NCBI GenBank assembly: GCA_016839365.1
Contig: JAEOUH010000067.1
Coordinates: 1-53,935, forward strand
Reading direction: 5' to 3'
DNA: 53,935 bases
Source: Candidatus Hermodarchaeota archaeon
GTDB taxonomy: Archaea; Asgardarchaeota; Hermodarchaeia; Hermodarchaeales; Hermodarchaeaceae
This document shows positions 16,011 to 24,973 of this stretch, in pieces. Made by a program: the position numbers and the translations under genes. Position 1 is the stretch's first letter. Every line of letters starts with the position of its first letter. The notes beneath the pieces are model-generated. The model was not told the DNA's origin and did not search any database. It saw nothing but the letters and a program-made list of their open reading frames with translations.

Positions 16011-16250
16011 GTGGTGATTGAGGTGCCGGTTGTAGTGTACATTCTAATCCGAGTTGAAGCAGGGAAGGTATGGGATGTTGCACAGGCCATTGGGAAGATT
16101 TCTGGTGTGGATCGATCCAATGTGGTTACAGGACCCTACGATGTGATTGCCTACGCAGTGCTTCCATCAACAGAAGATTTACGTCAATTGATGGAAGGCA
16201 TTCATAGTGTAGATGGGGTGAATCGTACCGAAACCTGCATTGCTATTTAA
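16011..16250 (+). CDS. Stand-alone RAM (Lrp/AsnC effector) domain
   Basis: The 79-residue protein is a single beta-alpha-beta-beta-alpha-beta RAM domain (VVVYILIRVEAGKVWDVAQA, then VTGPYDVIAYAV and a final GVNRTETCIAI strand) with no helix-turn-helix. Such stand-alone domains form dimers to decamers and bind amino acids, modulating full-length Lrp proteins. GTG at 16011, 16014 and 16023 are all possible starts. It is divergent from the nitroreductase (85 bp apart) and convergent with the DsrE gene. Confidence 0.82.
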   Translation: MVIEVPVVVYILIRVEAGKVWDVAQAIGKISGVDRSNVVTGPYDVIAYAVLPSTEDLRQLMEGIHSVDGVNRTETCIAI

Positions 16251-16262
16251 CTTGGGAAAGAA

Positions 16263-16595
16263 TCACCAGACCATCGGAGTATAGCCGTCTTTGATATGCT
16301 CAGAAATGATAGAGCCAACATATTCGACTTGAACGCCAAGTTTTGTTGTTGAATCAGCTATATCATCTCGGTCCGCGATGAATTTACAAGCAAATGTTTC
16401 GCCTTGTTTAGCGAGTTCTTCAACGGCTTTGGAGACATCGGGGTCAGTGACCATGAGGTTTTGGGCAGGACCGAAGAAGATGGTCTTGACATCGTCAACC
16501 CAACCGTACTTCATGGCGTTTGTGGCATACATTAGCCCAGTGAGAGCTTTCTCTTTATTTTCCGTTGCAATGATTACGAGGATTTTTCCTGGCAT
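16263..16595 (-). CDS. DsrE/DsrF-like sulfur-relay or redox protein
   Basis: The 110-residue protein has the DsrE-like alpha/beta fold: start KILVIIATENKEKALTGLMY, then VKTIFFGPAQNLMV, and a single internal cysteine (TFACKFIADR) where family members carry the reactive Cys. Family members shuttle persulfide sulfur or act in thiol redox chemistry. AGGAGG lies 8 nt before ATG 16595. The gene follows the disulfide oxidoreductase gene with a 15-nt gap on the same strand, so both are probably one operon working on thiols or persulfides. Confidence 0.75.
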   Translation of the reverse strand: MPGKILVIIATENKEKALTGLMYATNAMKYGWVDDVKTIFFGPAQNLMVTDPDVSKAVEELAKQGETFACKFIADRDDIADSTTKLGVQVEYVGSIISEHIKDGYTPMVW

Positions 16596-16610
16596 TTTTT
16601 TCCTCCTGAT

Positions 16611-18014
16611 TTAGGAATTGTGTTCATGTTCGTGGTGATGGACGTGGGATGGGTCGTACAGGTTCCCGAGTGCTGATGTAATTAACTCGGTAAGTGCTGG
16701 GTGAATGTGCATTCCTTGAGCGAGGGTCCACATATTTCCGCCGATAGCCATGATGTCGACGACTTCTTGGATGAGCATTGCCGCATAGGGGCCAATGATG
16801 TGAAAACCAAGGATTCGGTAGGTGTTCTTGTCAACTATGGCTTTGGCAAATCCATCCTCTTCCACCATGGCTTCACCTTTGGCGACATCCGAATACTTCG
16901 CAGTCCCAATGAGCACTTCATACTTCTTAGTGGCTTCAGTGGTGGTAAGTCCGACCCCGGCAATCTGCGGGTAGGAAAACACGGCATAGGGGACTGCTTG
17001 GTATTCCATTTTCTGTTTGTTGTCTCCGACGGCATTATTCCAGGCAATTTGAGCCTCGCGGTTGGCGACGTGTTTAAACATATAGCGTCCAGTGACATCT
17101 CCAAGAGCCCAGATGTTCTTTTTGCTCGTTTCGAGATAATCGTTGACCAGAATAAACCCGCGTTCATCAGTTTTAACCCCGGTCTTTTCAACGTTCAAAA
17201 CATCGGCGTTGGATCGTCGACCAGTTGCCACTAAAATGCGCTCGCCTGTAAATTCCATCTCCTCACCAGTGGTTTTGTTTTCAGCGACGACTGTGTCTCC
17301 TTTGGCTGTTTGTTTCACTTCAATGGCTGATGTGTTAGTGAAGATGCGCATTCTTTTCGAGAGTGCTCGTTGAAGAGTTAGAGATATTTCAGGTTCGTTT
17401 TGGGGAACCAATCTGGTTCCTCGTTGTAGCATGGTGACTTCTGAACCCATAGCTGCCAAGAAATGGCTATATTCAGCAGCGATGTACCCTCCACCGATGA
17501 TAACGACGCTTTTTGGTAGTTCAGTTAATTCAAGGAGTGTCTCATTCGTGAGGTAGTTGATTTGGTCTAAACCTTTTATGGGAGGAATTGAGGGACGTGC
17601 CCCTGCGACAATGAAGATTTTTTCTCCCCGAATCTCGTCTCCTGCAACCTCCATAGTGTAGTTTCCGGTGAAGTGGCCTTCCGCTTCGTAGAAGTCAAGG
17701 TTTTGAGCGTGCTGGAGTCCCGCTCGCATGTGCGAAAGGCTTTCGTCAATTGGTTCACGCATCCGTTTCATAATCGCTTTGAAATCGATGTCCTTAATCT
17801 CCGCATCGATTCCAAGTTTGTGTGCCTCTTGGATTTCGACGACTCGGTCAGCAGGGTAAATTAGCATTTTCGATGGGATGCACCCAACGTTCAGACATGT
17901 ACCACCTAGCGGTCCACGATCGACATAGGCAACTTTGAATCCCGCCCGGTAGGCTTGATCAAGAATGATTCCACCGGAGCCTGAGCCAATGACGATAACA
18001 TCATATTTTTTCAT
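16611..18014 (-). CDS. FAD-dependent pyridine nucleotide-disulfide oxidoreductase (dihydrolipoamide dehydrogenase/mercuric reductase type)
   Basis: The 467-residue protein has the FAD-binding GSGSGG motif (10-15), the redox-active CLNVGC pair (Cys40, Cys45), NAD(P)-binding GGGYIAAEYS in mid protein, GDVTG, and the C-terminal His-Pro-Ala-Leu-Thr-Glu catalytic motif. This is the dihydrolipoamide/mycothione/mercuric reductase group. No lipoyl dehydrogenase complex genes are nearby; the next gene is DsrE, so reduction of a small disulfide or persulfide carrier is likelier (inference). The C-terminal tail HVHHHEHEHN is histidine-rich and may bind metal. The gene is divergent from the aminotransferase. 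Confidence 0.87.
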   Translation of the reverse strand: MKKYDVIVIGSGSGGIILDQAYRAGFKVAYVDRGPLGGTCLNVGCIPSKMLIYPADRVVEIQEAHKLGIDAEIKDIDFKAIMKRMREPIDESLSHMRAGLQHAQNLDFYEAEGHFTGNYTMEVAGDEIRGEKIFIVAGARPSIPPIKGLDQINYLTNETLLELTELPKSVVIIGGGYIAAEYSHFLAAMGSEVTMLQRGTRLVPQNEPEISLTLQRALSKRMRIFTNTSAIEVKQTAKGDTVVAENKTTGEEMEFTGERILVATGRRSNADVLNVEKTGVKTDERGFILVNDYLETSKKNIWALGDVTGRYMFKHVANREAQIAWNNAVGDNKQKMEYQAVPYAVFSYPQIAGVGLTTTEATKKYEVLIGTAKYSDVAKGEAMVEEDGFAKAIVDKNTYRILGFHIIGPYAAMLIQEVVDIMAIGGNMWTLAQGMHIHPALTELITSALGNLYDPSHVHHHEHEHNS

Positions 18015-18171
18015 GGTTCAAGATTGGCTATTGTTCCTTAAAATAGCTTTAGAAATTTCTATCAGAACTCGTTAGCCTCTTTTAGGTGTGGCTTATTGGT
18101 GGGTACAGAACTTTTTCAAGGAGAAACGAGTATGGATTGAAAACATTGTTCGAGAGGAGCTGGAACTGATG

Positions 18172-19350
18172 CCAAAGACTGTAAAAACTGCCTCACGCCT
18201 CCAGGGTGTATCGCCGAGTGGACTCCGTGAGTTTTTCGAAATTGGTTCAAAGCTGGCAGCGAAGGGTGTGGATGTGATTTCCTTAGGAATTGGAGATTTG
18301 GACTTACCGCTTCCTCCCTTTCTGGGTGACGCCATAGCTGATGCGTTCGCAACTGGGCAAACTCACTATTCGTCTAATGCAGGTATTGTCGAATTGCGCC
18401 AAGCGATTGCTGACCGATACCAAGAAACCTATAACCTCGAATATTCGGCTGATGAGGTTTTAGTCACGTGTGGTGCCTTGGAAGGGTTACTCGACACGAT
18501 GCTAGCTCTCATCAATCCTGGTGATCGGGTGTTGGTTCAAGATCCCGCCTTCGGCTACTTCGCTAATCAAGCCAAACTAGCCGGGGCAGAAGTGGAACTG
18601 ATTCCAATGACATCATCTTTTGACCTTGATATTGACAAGTTCCGAATAGCCTTTGAGCAGAAACCTCCAAAGATGGTGATAATTAATTCACCTTGTAATC
18701 CCACTGGTTCGATTGCCTCAACTCAAAGTGTGAAGGCAATCGTTGAACTCGCTAGTGATTATGATAGTATTCTAATTTCCGATGAATGCTATGAGTTCTT
18801 GCGTTTCGATGGGTCTCCACACACTTGTGCAGGTACCTTTGATCGGGACAATGTTATAATCGTCAACAGTTTCTCCAAGGCTTTGGCGATGACTGGATTA
18901 CGACTCGGTTATGTTATCGCTCCAGTGAATTTGATGCGACCAATTTATCAGGTGCATCAATACAACACCGCCTGTGCTCCTACACCCATTCAGGTGGGTG
19001 CTATGAAGACACTATCGAATCCTAGAGCCTTCAAAGGAATCATTGAGCAGCATCGTAATGTATTGAATGATCGTCGAAAGGTGGCGTTGGAAAGTATCAA
19101 ACCCATCAAAGGCTTTACGTTCACATACGAACCTATGGCAGGTTTCTATCTGTTTCCAAACGTAGAAAAAACAGGGATGTCGGGTCCCGAATTTGCTATC
19201 TCACTTCTCGAGGAGAAAGGTGTGATTGTAGTTCCTGGGGATCAATTCGGGGTTGCGTACCCCAATAACATTCGCATCAGTATTGGCTCCGCTCCACCGA
19301 ATCGGATACGTGAAGCTGCAGCACGTATTACCGAATTTGTGAAAAAGTAA
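18172..19350 (+). CDS. PLP-dependent aminotransferase, class I/II (aspartate-type)
   Basis: The 392-residue protein is a fold-type I aminotransferase. Recognisable parts are GIGDLDLPLPP, HYSSNAGIVELR, the NSPCNPTGS turn with the PLP-contacting Asn, SDECYEF with the pyridine-N Asp, NSFSKALAMTGLRLGY with the Schiff-base Lys, and RISIGS with the carboxylate-binding Arg. It transfers amino groups to 2-oxo acids in the cytoplasm; the exact substrate cannot be read from sequence. ATG 18172 is preferred because GAGGAG lies about 9 nt upstream and the protein then has the usual length. The frame is open from GTG 18088. Confidence 0.9.
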   Translation, partial: PKTVKTASRLQGVSPSGLREFFEIGSKLAAKGVDVISLGIGDLDLPLPPFLGDAIADAFATGQTHYSSNAGIVELRQAIADRYQETYNLEYSADEVLVTCGALEGLLDTMLALINPGDRVLVQDPAFGYFANQAKLAGAEVELIPMTSSFDLDIDKFRIAFEQKPPKMVIINSPCNPTGSIASTQSVKAIVELASDYDSILISDECYEFLRFDGSPHTCAGTFDRDNVIIVNSFSKALAMTGLRLGYVIAPVNLMRPIYQVHQYNTACAPTPIQVGAMKTLSNPRAFKGIIEQHRNVLNDRRKVALESIKPIKGFTFTYEPMAGFYLFPNVEKTGMSGPEFAISLLEEKGVIVVPGDQFGVAYPNNIRISIGSAPPNRIREAAARITEFVKK

Positions 19351-19358
19351 GTACCTGG

Positions 19359-21566
19359 CTACTTGCGAACTCGAATATGAGAGTCCAGAACAGTCTGGAT
19401 TGGTTTGTCGCTGAAGTGTTGCGTGAGTCGTTCGTACTTCCAGCCGAGGGGTGTCAGGAGGGTATCGGTGGCGCGAAGCAGCAGCTCGGTATACTTGTCC
19501 TTGTCATAGTGGGTCGCCGCTGCGGTGTGGGGGAGTGCCACGCGTCGCAAGGGGTGGCGGGACGTGGAGTCAGTGTGCACGTATTTGATGGCTTGTCCCG
19601 GTTGGATGTCGTGTCCATATCGGATGGCAAGTTTGGCGGCAATGGCTTGGCTGCACTGCTGCTGGTATTCGTGGGGGGATCGGCTGATGTGTTGGGTGAT
19701 GATGAGGTCATCGGGGGTTACTCCACCGCTGTGCAGAAGGTCGAGGTATTCTTTGACGATGTCGAGTAATTGCGGGAGCAGCTGCTGCATCTCATCGGTG
19801 TCTTCGGCACCCGCCAGGCAAGTGAGGAGGTCCATCTGGAGCTGCTTGATGAGCGGTGGGGTATCACGGCGTCGCAGCTCAATGCCCCGGGCTTTGATAG
19901 TACCATCGTGTTTTACCCCGCAGTAGCGCGTCAGCGCGCCGTAGGGTTGATTGCGGCATGGCAAGAACATGATCCATCGGTAACGGCCTTCAAACTCCAT
20001 CGGCAGTCCGGTTACTTCCTCAACCACCTCGCTGAGGGCCAGATAGTCTTCAACGGAGGCGCCAGACTTCTGCAGCCAGACGCAGTCCACAATACCATGG
20101 AGCACTTGAAAGCCCTTGCGTTCACAGACGGCCTTGGTCTGCAGCAGTACGCGTCGGCTGAACGCCGTGACACACTCGTACGCTTCGACGCGACCAAAAC
20201 GTGAGGCTCGAAACCCGAGATAGCCAAAGGAGACGACGAGGAGCCATTTCAACGCAGCTTGCCGCGCCTCATATACGGGGTCATCATGGCGGTGTCGCTT
20301 GTAGTAGGTTCGCTTCTTCAGAATGGGCTCAAGGAAGGTGGGCACGATGCCGCGCTGGCGCCGACACAGCCAATAGCCAACCTCGGGAACCACAGTGGCA
20401 TCATCGGGACAACAATCGCAGAACAAGGCTTCCGGCGAGATGTTGTACTTGACCATCAGCGACGGATACATCGACAGGAAGTCGAGTTCGCCCACATCAC
20501 TGAAAACACCAACGCGCGGGGTGATGACGTGACCACCCCGGTCAGCGTTGAGGAGCTCAAGCCCGGTCTTGTACTCCTCGGGGTCCGCTTTGGTTTCGGG
20601 AATCAGAACGCCTCGATTGAGCGCCTCTTGCATCTGGAGCATATTGATGCCGGTGCCCGGGCTGCTTCGGGCCATCCGCTGGGGTGGAAAGGCGGTAATC
20701 CGACTTGACTCGACGAGCCCCTCAAAGTTGCCAAAAGTCATATGCGACCGATCCAGATGCAAACGTCCATGGAGTAGAAATGGATGAGGACGATAAAACA
20801 CCGGGCCGCCATACCGGAAGACCGCACGACCTGCCGGGAGGGTCTTGTCACTGAAGACATGAGGGGTGTCATCCCGGCTCAGCGAAAACTGGTGCAACAT
20901 CCCCTCCTCTTGAACGCGTCGAATCAGGGTGGGGAAGATCCGGGAGTCACCGTCTTCGGTGAAGATGATGTCTGGATCATGGGTATTAATCCAATCCTGG
21001 AGCATCATGGGCTCTGTGGTCTGCAACGTGTCACCCGAGGAGCTGGTGGCACAAAACAGGTCTTCCCCTTCTAGGCGGAGATCCACAGTATCAAAGGTAG
21101 GAAGAGCATAGTCGAGGGCCCACCGGGAGTCGCAGGAGTCGATGTGGGTAACACGGGTCCCCGACTGGTCGGTGTGAACCTCCACCTGCTCGAAGGGGAA
21201 GCGCCGCTGCTCGAGATACCAAAGTTGGGTTGCGGAGAGATCGCCGTTGAAGACGCGAAAACGGGGGACGGCGAGGGTCTTGATTTCGCGGACGACGCGA
21301 GAGAGTTGGGTGCAGGAGGAGACTGTTACGGCAAGAACTGGTCGTCGCGTGCCCCGCAACTGCAGCCGGTGAAATGCCGGGGTCACAACGCTCACCAGTG
21401 GGTGATTTTCGAACAGCGGCGCATAGTCCTCGAATTGGACGCCGGGTGCATGTAAGTAAAATTGTGGCTGATAAGGCACCTCCAAGGGAACGCATTGTGT
21501 TGCCGTGCGCAACCACAAGACCAAGTGGTCGGGCCGGGGAGTTATGTCGAGGATCCAGCCACGCAT
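19359..21566 (-). CDS. polB2: B-family DNA polymerase of the PolB2 (inactivated) type
   Basis: The 735-residue protein is a family B polymerase with damaged catalytic motifs. Motif A is DFLSMYPSLM (Asp kept). Motif B is reduced to KWLLVVSFGYLGF. Motif C reads GIVDCVWL where active enzymes have GDTDS, so the first catalytic Asp is gone. The exonuclease region has DPDIIFTEDGD in place of a normal Exo II, and no Exo I DIE is visible. These are marks of the archaeal PolB2 family, long described as inactivated and more recently linked to damage tolerance in Sulfolobales (Dpo2). The gene is clearly more GC-rich than its surroundings and convergent with the aminotransferase (8 bp apart). No accessory factor gene is adjacent. 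Confidence 0.82.
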   Translation of the reverse strand: MRGWILDITPRPDHLVLWLRTATQCVPLEVPYQPQFYLHAPGVQFEDYAPLFENHPLVSVVTPAFHRLQLRGTRRPVLAVTVSSCTQLSRVVREIKTLAVPRFRVFNGDLSATQLWYLEQRRFPFEQVEVHTDQSGTRVTHIDSCDSRWALDYALPTFDTVDLRLEGEDLFCATSSSGDTLQTTEPMMLQDWINTHDPDIIFTEDGDSRIFPTLIRRVQEEGMLHQFSLSRDDTPHVFSDKTLPAGRAVFRYGGPVFYRPHPFLLHGRLHLDRSHMTFGNFEGLVESSRITAFPPQRMARSSPGTGINMLQMQEALNRGVLIPETKADPEEYKTGLELLNADRGGHVITPRVGVFSDVGELDFLSMYPSLMVKYNISPEALFCDCCPDDATVVPEVGYWLCRRQRGIVPTFLEPILKKRTYYKRHRHDDPVYEARQAALKWLLVVSFGYLGFRASRFGRVEAYECVTAFSRRVLLQTKAVCERKGFQVLHGIVDCVWLQKSGASVEDYLALSEVVEEVTGLPMEFEGRYRWIMFLPCRNQPYGALTRYCGVKHDGTIKARGIELRRRDTPPLIKQLQMDLLTCLAGAEDTDEMQQLLPQLLDIVKEYLDLLHSGGVTPDDLIITQHISRSPHEYQQQCSQAIAAKLAIRYGHDIQPGQAIKYVHTDSTSRHPLRRVALPHTAAATHYDKDKYTELLLRATDTLLTPLGWKYERLTQHFSDKPIQTVLDSHIRVRK

Positions 21567-21719
21567 TGTTGGTCAGGACGGCTCTCTCAGGAGCCTACTT
21601 AAAGTCGGCAACTGGGATGCAAAAGAACAGCGTTTGTGCCTGGTTTTTCGGGAAGTTTTTGTATCCTACTGTGGTCTGAGATGAAACGTATATTCGGGGA
21701 GAGGTTGGCTAGGTGGAGT

Positions 21720-23624
21720 TCAATCCGTCGAGGAACCACAAATGGGACAATAGCGGGCACGAGGCGGAACTGCTCCACCACAATAGGCGCAGAATTTCGT
21801 GCTTTCGGTCGGTGATTGTGCTGAACGGGCTGTGTATGTTGTGGTGGTGTAGCGGTGCGGTGGTTCGGTACTGCTAGATTGTCTTTGTCGGTAGATGATG
21901 ATGACGATAACGCCAACGAGGATGCCGACGACAATGCCTGCTATTAACATGATCATGGTTGGAGGAGGTATTGGAAAGATAGGACCAGTACCTGAGGGAG
22001 TATTAACTTGGAGCAGAAAGATACCGGCGCTAAGATAGCCCGTTGGATACGAATATACCTCAATGTAGTAGGTGTCACCTGCGTTCAAACTGATTGTGAT
22101 GGTTTCTGACGAGTCAGAGCTAATCGACTCAGCCAGTTGGTTTTGGTAGGCATTGTAGATGTAGAGGTCAAAATCAGTTTCATATTGGGCCCAGGCCGCA
22201 TCAATGGCAAAGGTATACGGACCTGTTTCTGTTGCTGTGAAGATATAATATACAGAATCGTAAGCGCCTTCAAGATATCCACAGTGCAGTCCCGGAATAG
22301 CTCCTGGGCCTTGATATTGCACGAGCGGGTAAGCTTCAGTAAATGATGCACCGATATTTAGATAGGCCTCGATGAATTCATCCCATTCTGTATCGGTGGC
22401 AAGCGCGAGTTGATGAGATCCATAAGTGCCAAACACAACTCCTAGCCCATTGGCGTCAGGAACGTCACTTAAGTGTAATTCCTCGTATACGGCAGCTTGG
22501 ATGAATGTGGATAAATTAGTGGCCCTTTGAAGGTACGGATTAGTATTGAGGTGAGTGGAAAGAGATGAAGCGAAAGAGCCCAAGTCAATGAATTCAGTCC
22601 ACGAGAAGCTTTGTGTGCTTTCTCTTGCCCAGGATATCGCCTCATAGAGCTGGGGATCGTTCATGTTTGTATAAAGTAACAGTGCAAGTTCATTCAATGT
22701 CTCTGCAACTGCCTCGAGCATGTCACATTCGACAGCGGATAGACAAATATCAAGGCTCATTGGATCATAGTATCGTCCACCAATATCGTAGGCTGTTACA
22801 TAATAGTAAACAAGGCTGGTCGCCACCGTTCTGGGGTTAGAGGTTGGAAATGTCGTGAGGTTGAGCAGTATGTCTTCGTATGGAAATCCCGTCACAGGAA
22901 CTGATTCTTCGGAAAACACTATCAAATCCGCCGTATCACGGATTTCGTAAGCGACTTCAACTTGCCCCATCAGGCAGGCATCAAAGGCAACGATGTCTAA
23001 ATGCTGAATTTGTGGATCACTGAGCGATTGTTCCAACTCCTCAATCGTTAGCTGAGAAAGGCTTGTATCATCTTCACACAACCCAAACGCTCCACTACCA
23101 TGATCCCAAATAATCAACAGATAATTATCAGCAGGAGCGTACGATTGACCAAACACGATGAAATCGCGGAGAATGGTGGGTGAGCCCATATCCGGTTCCG
23201 TTGGTAGTGGTGTAGCAAGTTCTACAGAGTTAATAACGTTAAGATTCGAATCTTGGCTCACTTCGTAGCATTTTGCGCCGGTGAAGGGTGCATAGGTTCC
23301 GTCCCAAAAATCAACTAGTACAATTATTTTCACATCTTGTGTTGATCCAATTGTCTCCATTGAGTTCAGATCATCGAACGCGTACTCTTCTAGATTGTTA
23401 TCTCCATCAAGATATACTAGAACTGTCCAGTTATCATTCCCGTTTTGCATTTTCGCCTGGCTAGTAAACGTCATTAGCTCGTTTCCGAAATCAGGCTGTT
23501 TCAATTCAACACTCTCAGCCAAACCAGTTACTTGAACAGGTGTTATTATAGTACTCAAAAGAAAGGCAAAGGTAAATGCCAGGATGAGGAAGCCACGATT
23601 ATTGAACAATATCTCCCACCTCAA
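21720..23624 (-). CDS. Membrane-anchored clostripain-like (C11) cysteine peptidase with PPC domain and zinc ribbon
   Basis: The 634-residue protein starts with a signal peptide (FLILAFTFAFLLSTIITPV). The C11 peptidase domain follows, with catalytic His175 (WDHGSG) and Cys217 (FDACLMG). A beta-sandwich of PPC type lies at about 435-545 (YYIFTATETGPYTFAI). A transmembrane helix sits near 560-582, and the cytoplasmic tail ends in a four-Cys zinc ribbon (CAYCGG...CPICGS). The peptidase thus faces outside and cleaves after basic residues if it behaves like clostripain. A cytoplasmic zinc ribbon on an exported peptidase suggests an internal docking or sensing role (inference). The gene lies 153 bp behind the PolB2 start on the same strand. 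Confidence 0.85.
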   Translation of the reverse strand: MRWEILFNNRGFLILAFTFAFLLSTIITPVQVTGLAESVELKQPDFGNELMTFTSQAKMQNGNDNWTVLVYLDGDNNLEEYAFDDLNSMETIGSTQDVKIIVLVDFWDGTYAPFTGAKCYEVSQDSNLNVINSVELATPLPTEPDMGSPTILRDFIVFGQSYAPADNYLLIIWDHGSGAFGLCEDDTSLSQLTIEELEQSLSDPQIQHLDIVAFDACLMGQVEVAYEIRDTADLIVFSEESVPVTGFPYEDILLNLTTFPTSNPRTVATSLVYYYVTAYDIGGRYYDPMSLDICLSAVECDMLEAVAETLNELALLLYTNMNDPQLYEAISWARESTQSFSWTEFIDLGSFASSLSTHLNTNPYLQRATNLSTFIQAAVYEELHLSDVPDANGLGVVFGTYGSHQLALATDTEWDEFIEAYLNIGASFTEAYPLVQYQGPGAIPGLHCGYLEGAYDSVYYIFTATETGPYTFAIDAAWAQYETDFDLYIYNAYQNQLAESISSDSSETITISLNAGDTYYIEVYSYPTGYLSAGIFLLQVNTPSGTGPIFPIPPPTMIMLIAGIVVGILVGVIVIIIYRQRQSSSTEPPHRYTTTTYTARSAQSPTESTKFCAYCGGAVPPRARYCPICGSSTD

Positions 23625-23824
23625 ATGCCATTCAAGGTCCCTATTCGTAATCTCTCCTAATAAGCTTACAGTTTGATAAAAGAGGCTGAAACCTCAATGG
23701 AGGTCAGTTTCTATTATCGTATTCCTTAGTAATATGATTTCTTGCTCTTTGATGTCCTTATCCCGTTGCTTTTCTGCATTCCAAAAAAGATGATTGATTA
23801 ATTTCTTTTTAATTCGATTCTAAA

Positions 23825-23853
23825 TACGTTATAAATGAGTGTAAGTACGTTAT
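23825..23853 (+). promoter_or_regulatory. Promoter with TACGTTAT direct repeat
   Basis: TACGTTAT occurs at 23825-23832 and 23846-23853, 21 bp (two helical turns) apart. The first copy overlaps the TATA-like TTATAAAT (23829-23836) and the second sits about 5 nt before ATG 23858. This spacing fits a leaderless transcript and autorepression by the small AbrB-like protein (inference). Confidence 0.5.
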
Positions 23854-23857
23854 CAGT

Positions 23858-24130
23858 ATGATTGAAAGCACCACTAGGAGTATCTTAAGATCTGGCGATT
23901 CACGAGGTGTAGCACTTTCTCCTAAATGGCTTGAAAGATACAAACCAACGCGTCTTAATGTTGTTCATGTAAATGGATTTGTCCTTGTTTTCCCGGTTGA
24001 ACAAGCTAGTTTCCTAGAAAACAACTTTGGAAAAATTGTAGCAAAAGCGGTTGAAAAAGCCATTATCAAAAATCAACTACCAAGAGATCAGGAAAGTGAG
24101 CAGAGTGACCCCTCAGGAAAAACCGAGTGA
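23858..24130 (+). CDS. AbrB/MazE-like swapped-hairpin DNA-binding protein
   Basis: The 90-residue protein has one N-terminal AbrB-like beta-hairpin domain (SILRSGDSRGVALSPKWLER, then RLNVVHVNGFVLVF), followed by a helix and a polar tail. Such domains dimerise to bind DNA, often as autoregulators of mobile elements or toxin-antitoxin pairs. The following reading frame overlaps this one by about 30 nt, so translation is coupled. No toxin fold is visible next door. Confidence 0.65.
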   Translation: MIESTTRSILRSGDSRGVALSPKWLERYKPTRLNVVHVNGFVLVFPVEQASFLENNFGKIVAKAVEKAIIKNQLPRDQESEQSDPSGKTE

Positions 24131-24836
24131 ATTTTGTGAAGATATTTTCACAATAAAAGACTTACTAGCAGAAATCTATAGGCGAAGAAAAGACCGTACT
24201 CGACCTTGTGAAGACACTACGACTACCACGACAAACTTCCAAACTTCCAAAGAGGGTTGTTCACGTGAAGATAATTTCACAAAGGTTTCCATTAATCGTG
24301 TATTCCAAATTCTCACTGGGCCCCAAGTCTACGGACTTTATCGCGGAAAATCCTCTAAAGAAACCGCGAAGCTCGTTCACTACTTAGCATTAAACCGGGG
24401 AGCCATCACCATTCGCAATCCGAATATTCTAGGACCTAAGGGCATTTTCACAGATCGCCGGGAGCTTCATAACGTAATGCTTAAACTCGAAGATTTGGGG
24501 CTTGTCGAGAAGTATTTACAAAAACCCTGGAGTGGTGGTCGACCTTTCGCCATCTGGAAAGCAGTGTGGGCATCAAATAGCGATGTACAACTTGCAATAG
24601 AAGAACACAACAATTCACTAGATAAGCAAAACTATCCAGAGATTCCACCAACCGGTATCCCAAATGAAAAGCAGCTTATCAAAGCGTCAATGGGACCAAA
24701 GAAACAATGGACCTCTGAAGATCAGGTTAGAAGGGCTAAACATATTCTTGAAGATCCTAATTCAAGTAATTCCCTTAAAGAAGCAGCACAAACCACACTT
24801 CAAAGACTTGTGAAGGAGGTGGAAGTGAGTGAATAA
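24096..24836 (+). CDS. Winged-helix-like accessory protein, second gene of AbrB-like operon
   Basis: The product of about 246 residues has a low-complexity N-terminal part (Thr-rich, DTTTTTTNFQTS) and a probable winged helix in the middle (residues about 85-155: RRELHNVMLKLEDLGLVEKY followed by the wing WSGGRPFAIWKA). A polar helical C-terminus follows. I recognise no named family; it resembles plasmid or virus-borne regulators or replication-initiation winged helices. GTG 24096 (or 24105) inside the end of the AbrB-like gene is likelier than ATG 24051, since upstream residues only shadow the other frame. Confidence 0.5.
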   Translation: MSRVTPQEKPSEFCEDIFTIKDLLAEIYRRRKDRTRPCEDTTTTTTNFQTSKEGCSREDNFTKVSINRVFQILTGPQVYGLYRGKSSKETAKLVHYLALNRGAITIRNPNILGPKGIFTDRRELHNVMLKLEDLGLVEKYLQKPWSGGRPFAIWKAVWASNSDVQLAIEEHNNSLDKQNYPEIPPTGIPNEKQLIKASMGPKKQWTSEDQVRRAKHILEDPNSSNSLKEAAQTTLQRLVKEVEVSE

Positions 24837-24966
24837 TGCGCTCTCCGTTGCGATCTCAGTTCTCGCGCTCTTCATCGGAACCACAATGGACCTCATCCTC
24901 AAGGCCACGAACCTCGACGTCACCCATTCGGTAGACCCGAACCAAATCCTTGACTTTTATAAATGA
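24829..24966 (+). CDS. 45-residue membrane micro-protein
   Basis: This short frame starts at GTG 24829, 9 nt after a perfect GGAGGTG (24813-24819 with 24820 T), and overlaps the end of the preceding gene by 8 nt. It encodes NNALSVAISVLALFIGTT, a plausible signal-anchor, followed by a polar tail ending DPNQILDFYK. The Shine-Dalgarno strength and the overlap argue for translation. It ends 8 bp from the convergent FtsX-like permease gene. Function is unknown; phage- or plasmid-type small membrane proteins are one possibility. Confidence 0.5.
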   Translation: MNNALSVAISVLALFIGTTMDLILKATNLDVTHSVDPNQILDFYK

Positions 24967-24973
24967 CATTTTT

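Noticed and set aside
20259..20708. Long plus-strand frames inside the PolB2 gene
   Set aside because: The high GC content of polB2 leaves antisense frames open; none has a ribosome-binding site or domain.
19359..21566. Casposon or viral protein-primed polymerase
   Set aside because: No terminal-protein insertions, Cas1 gene or inverted repeats are seen, and the altered motif C fits PolB2.
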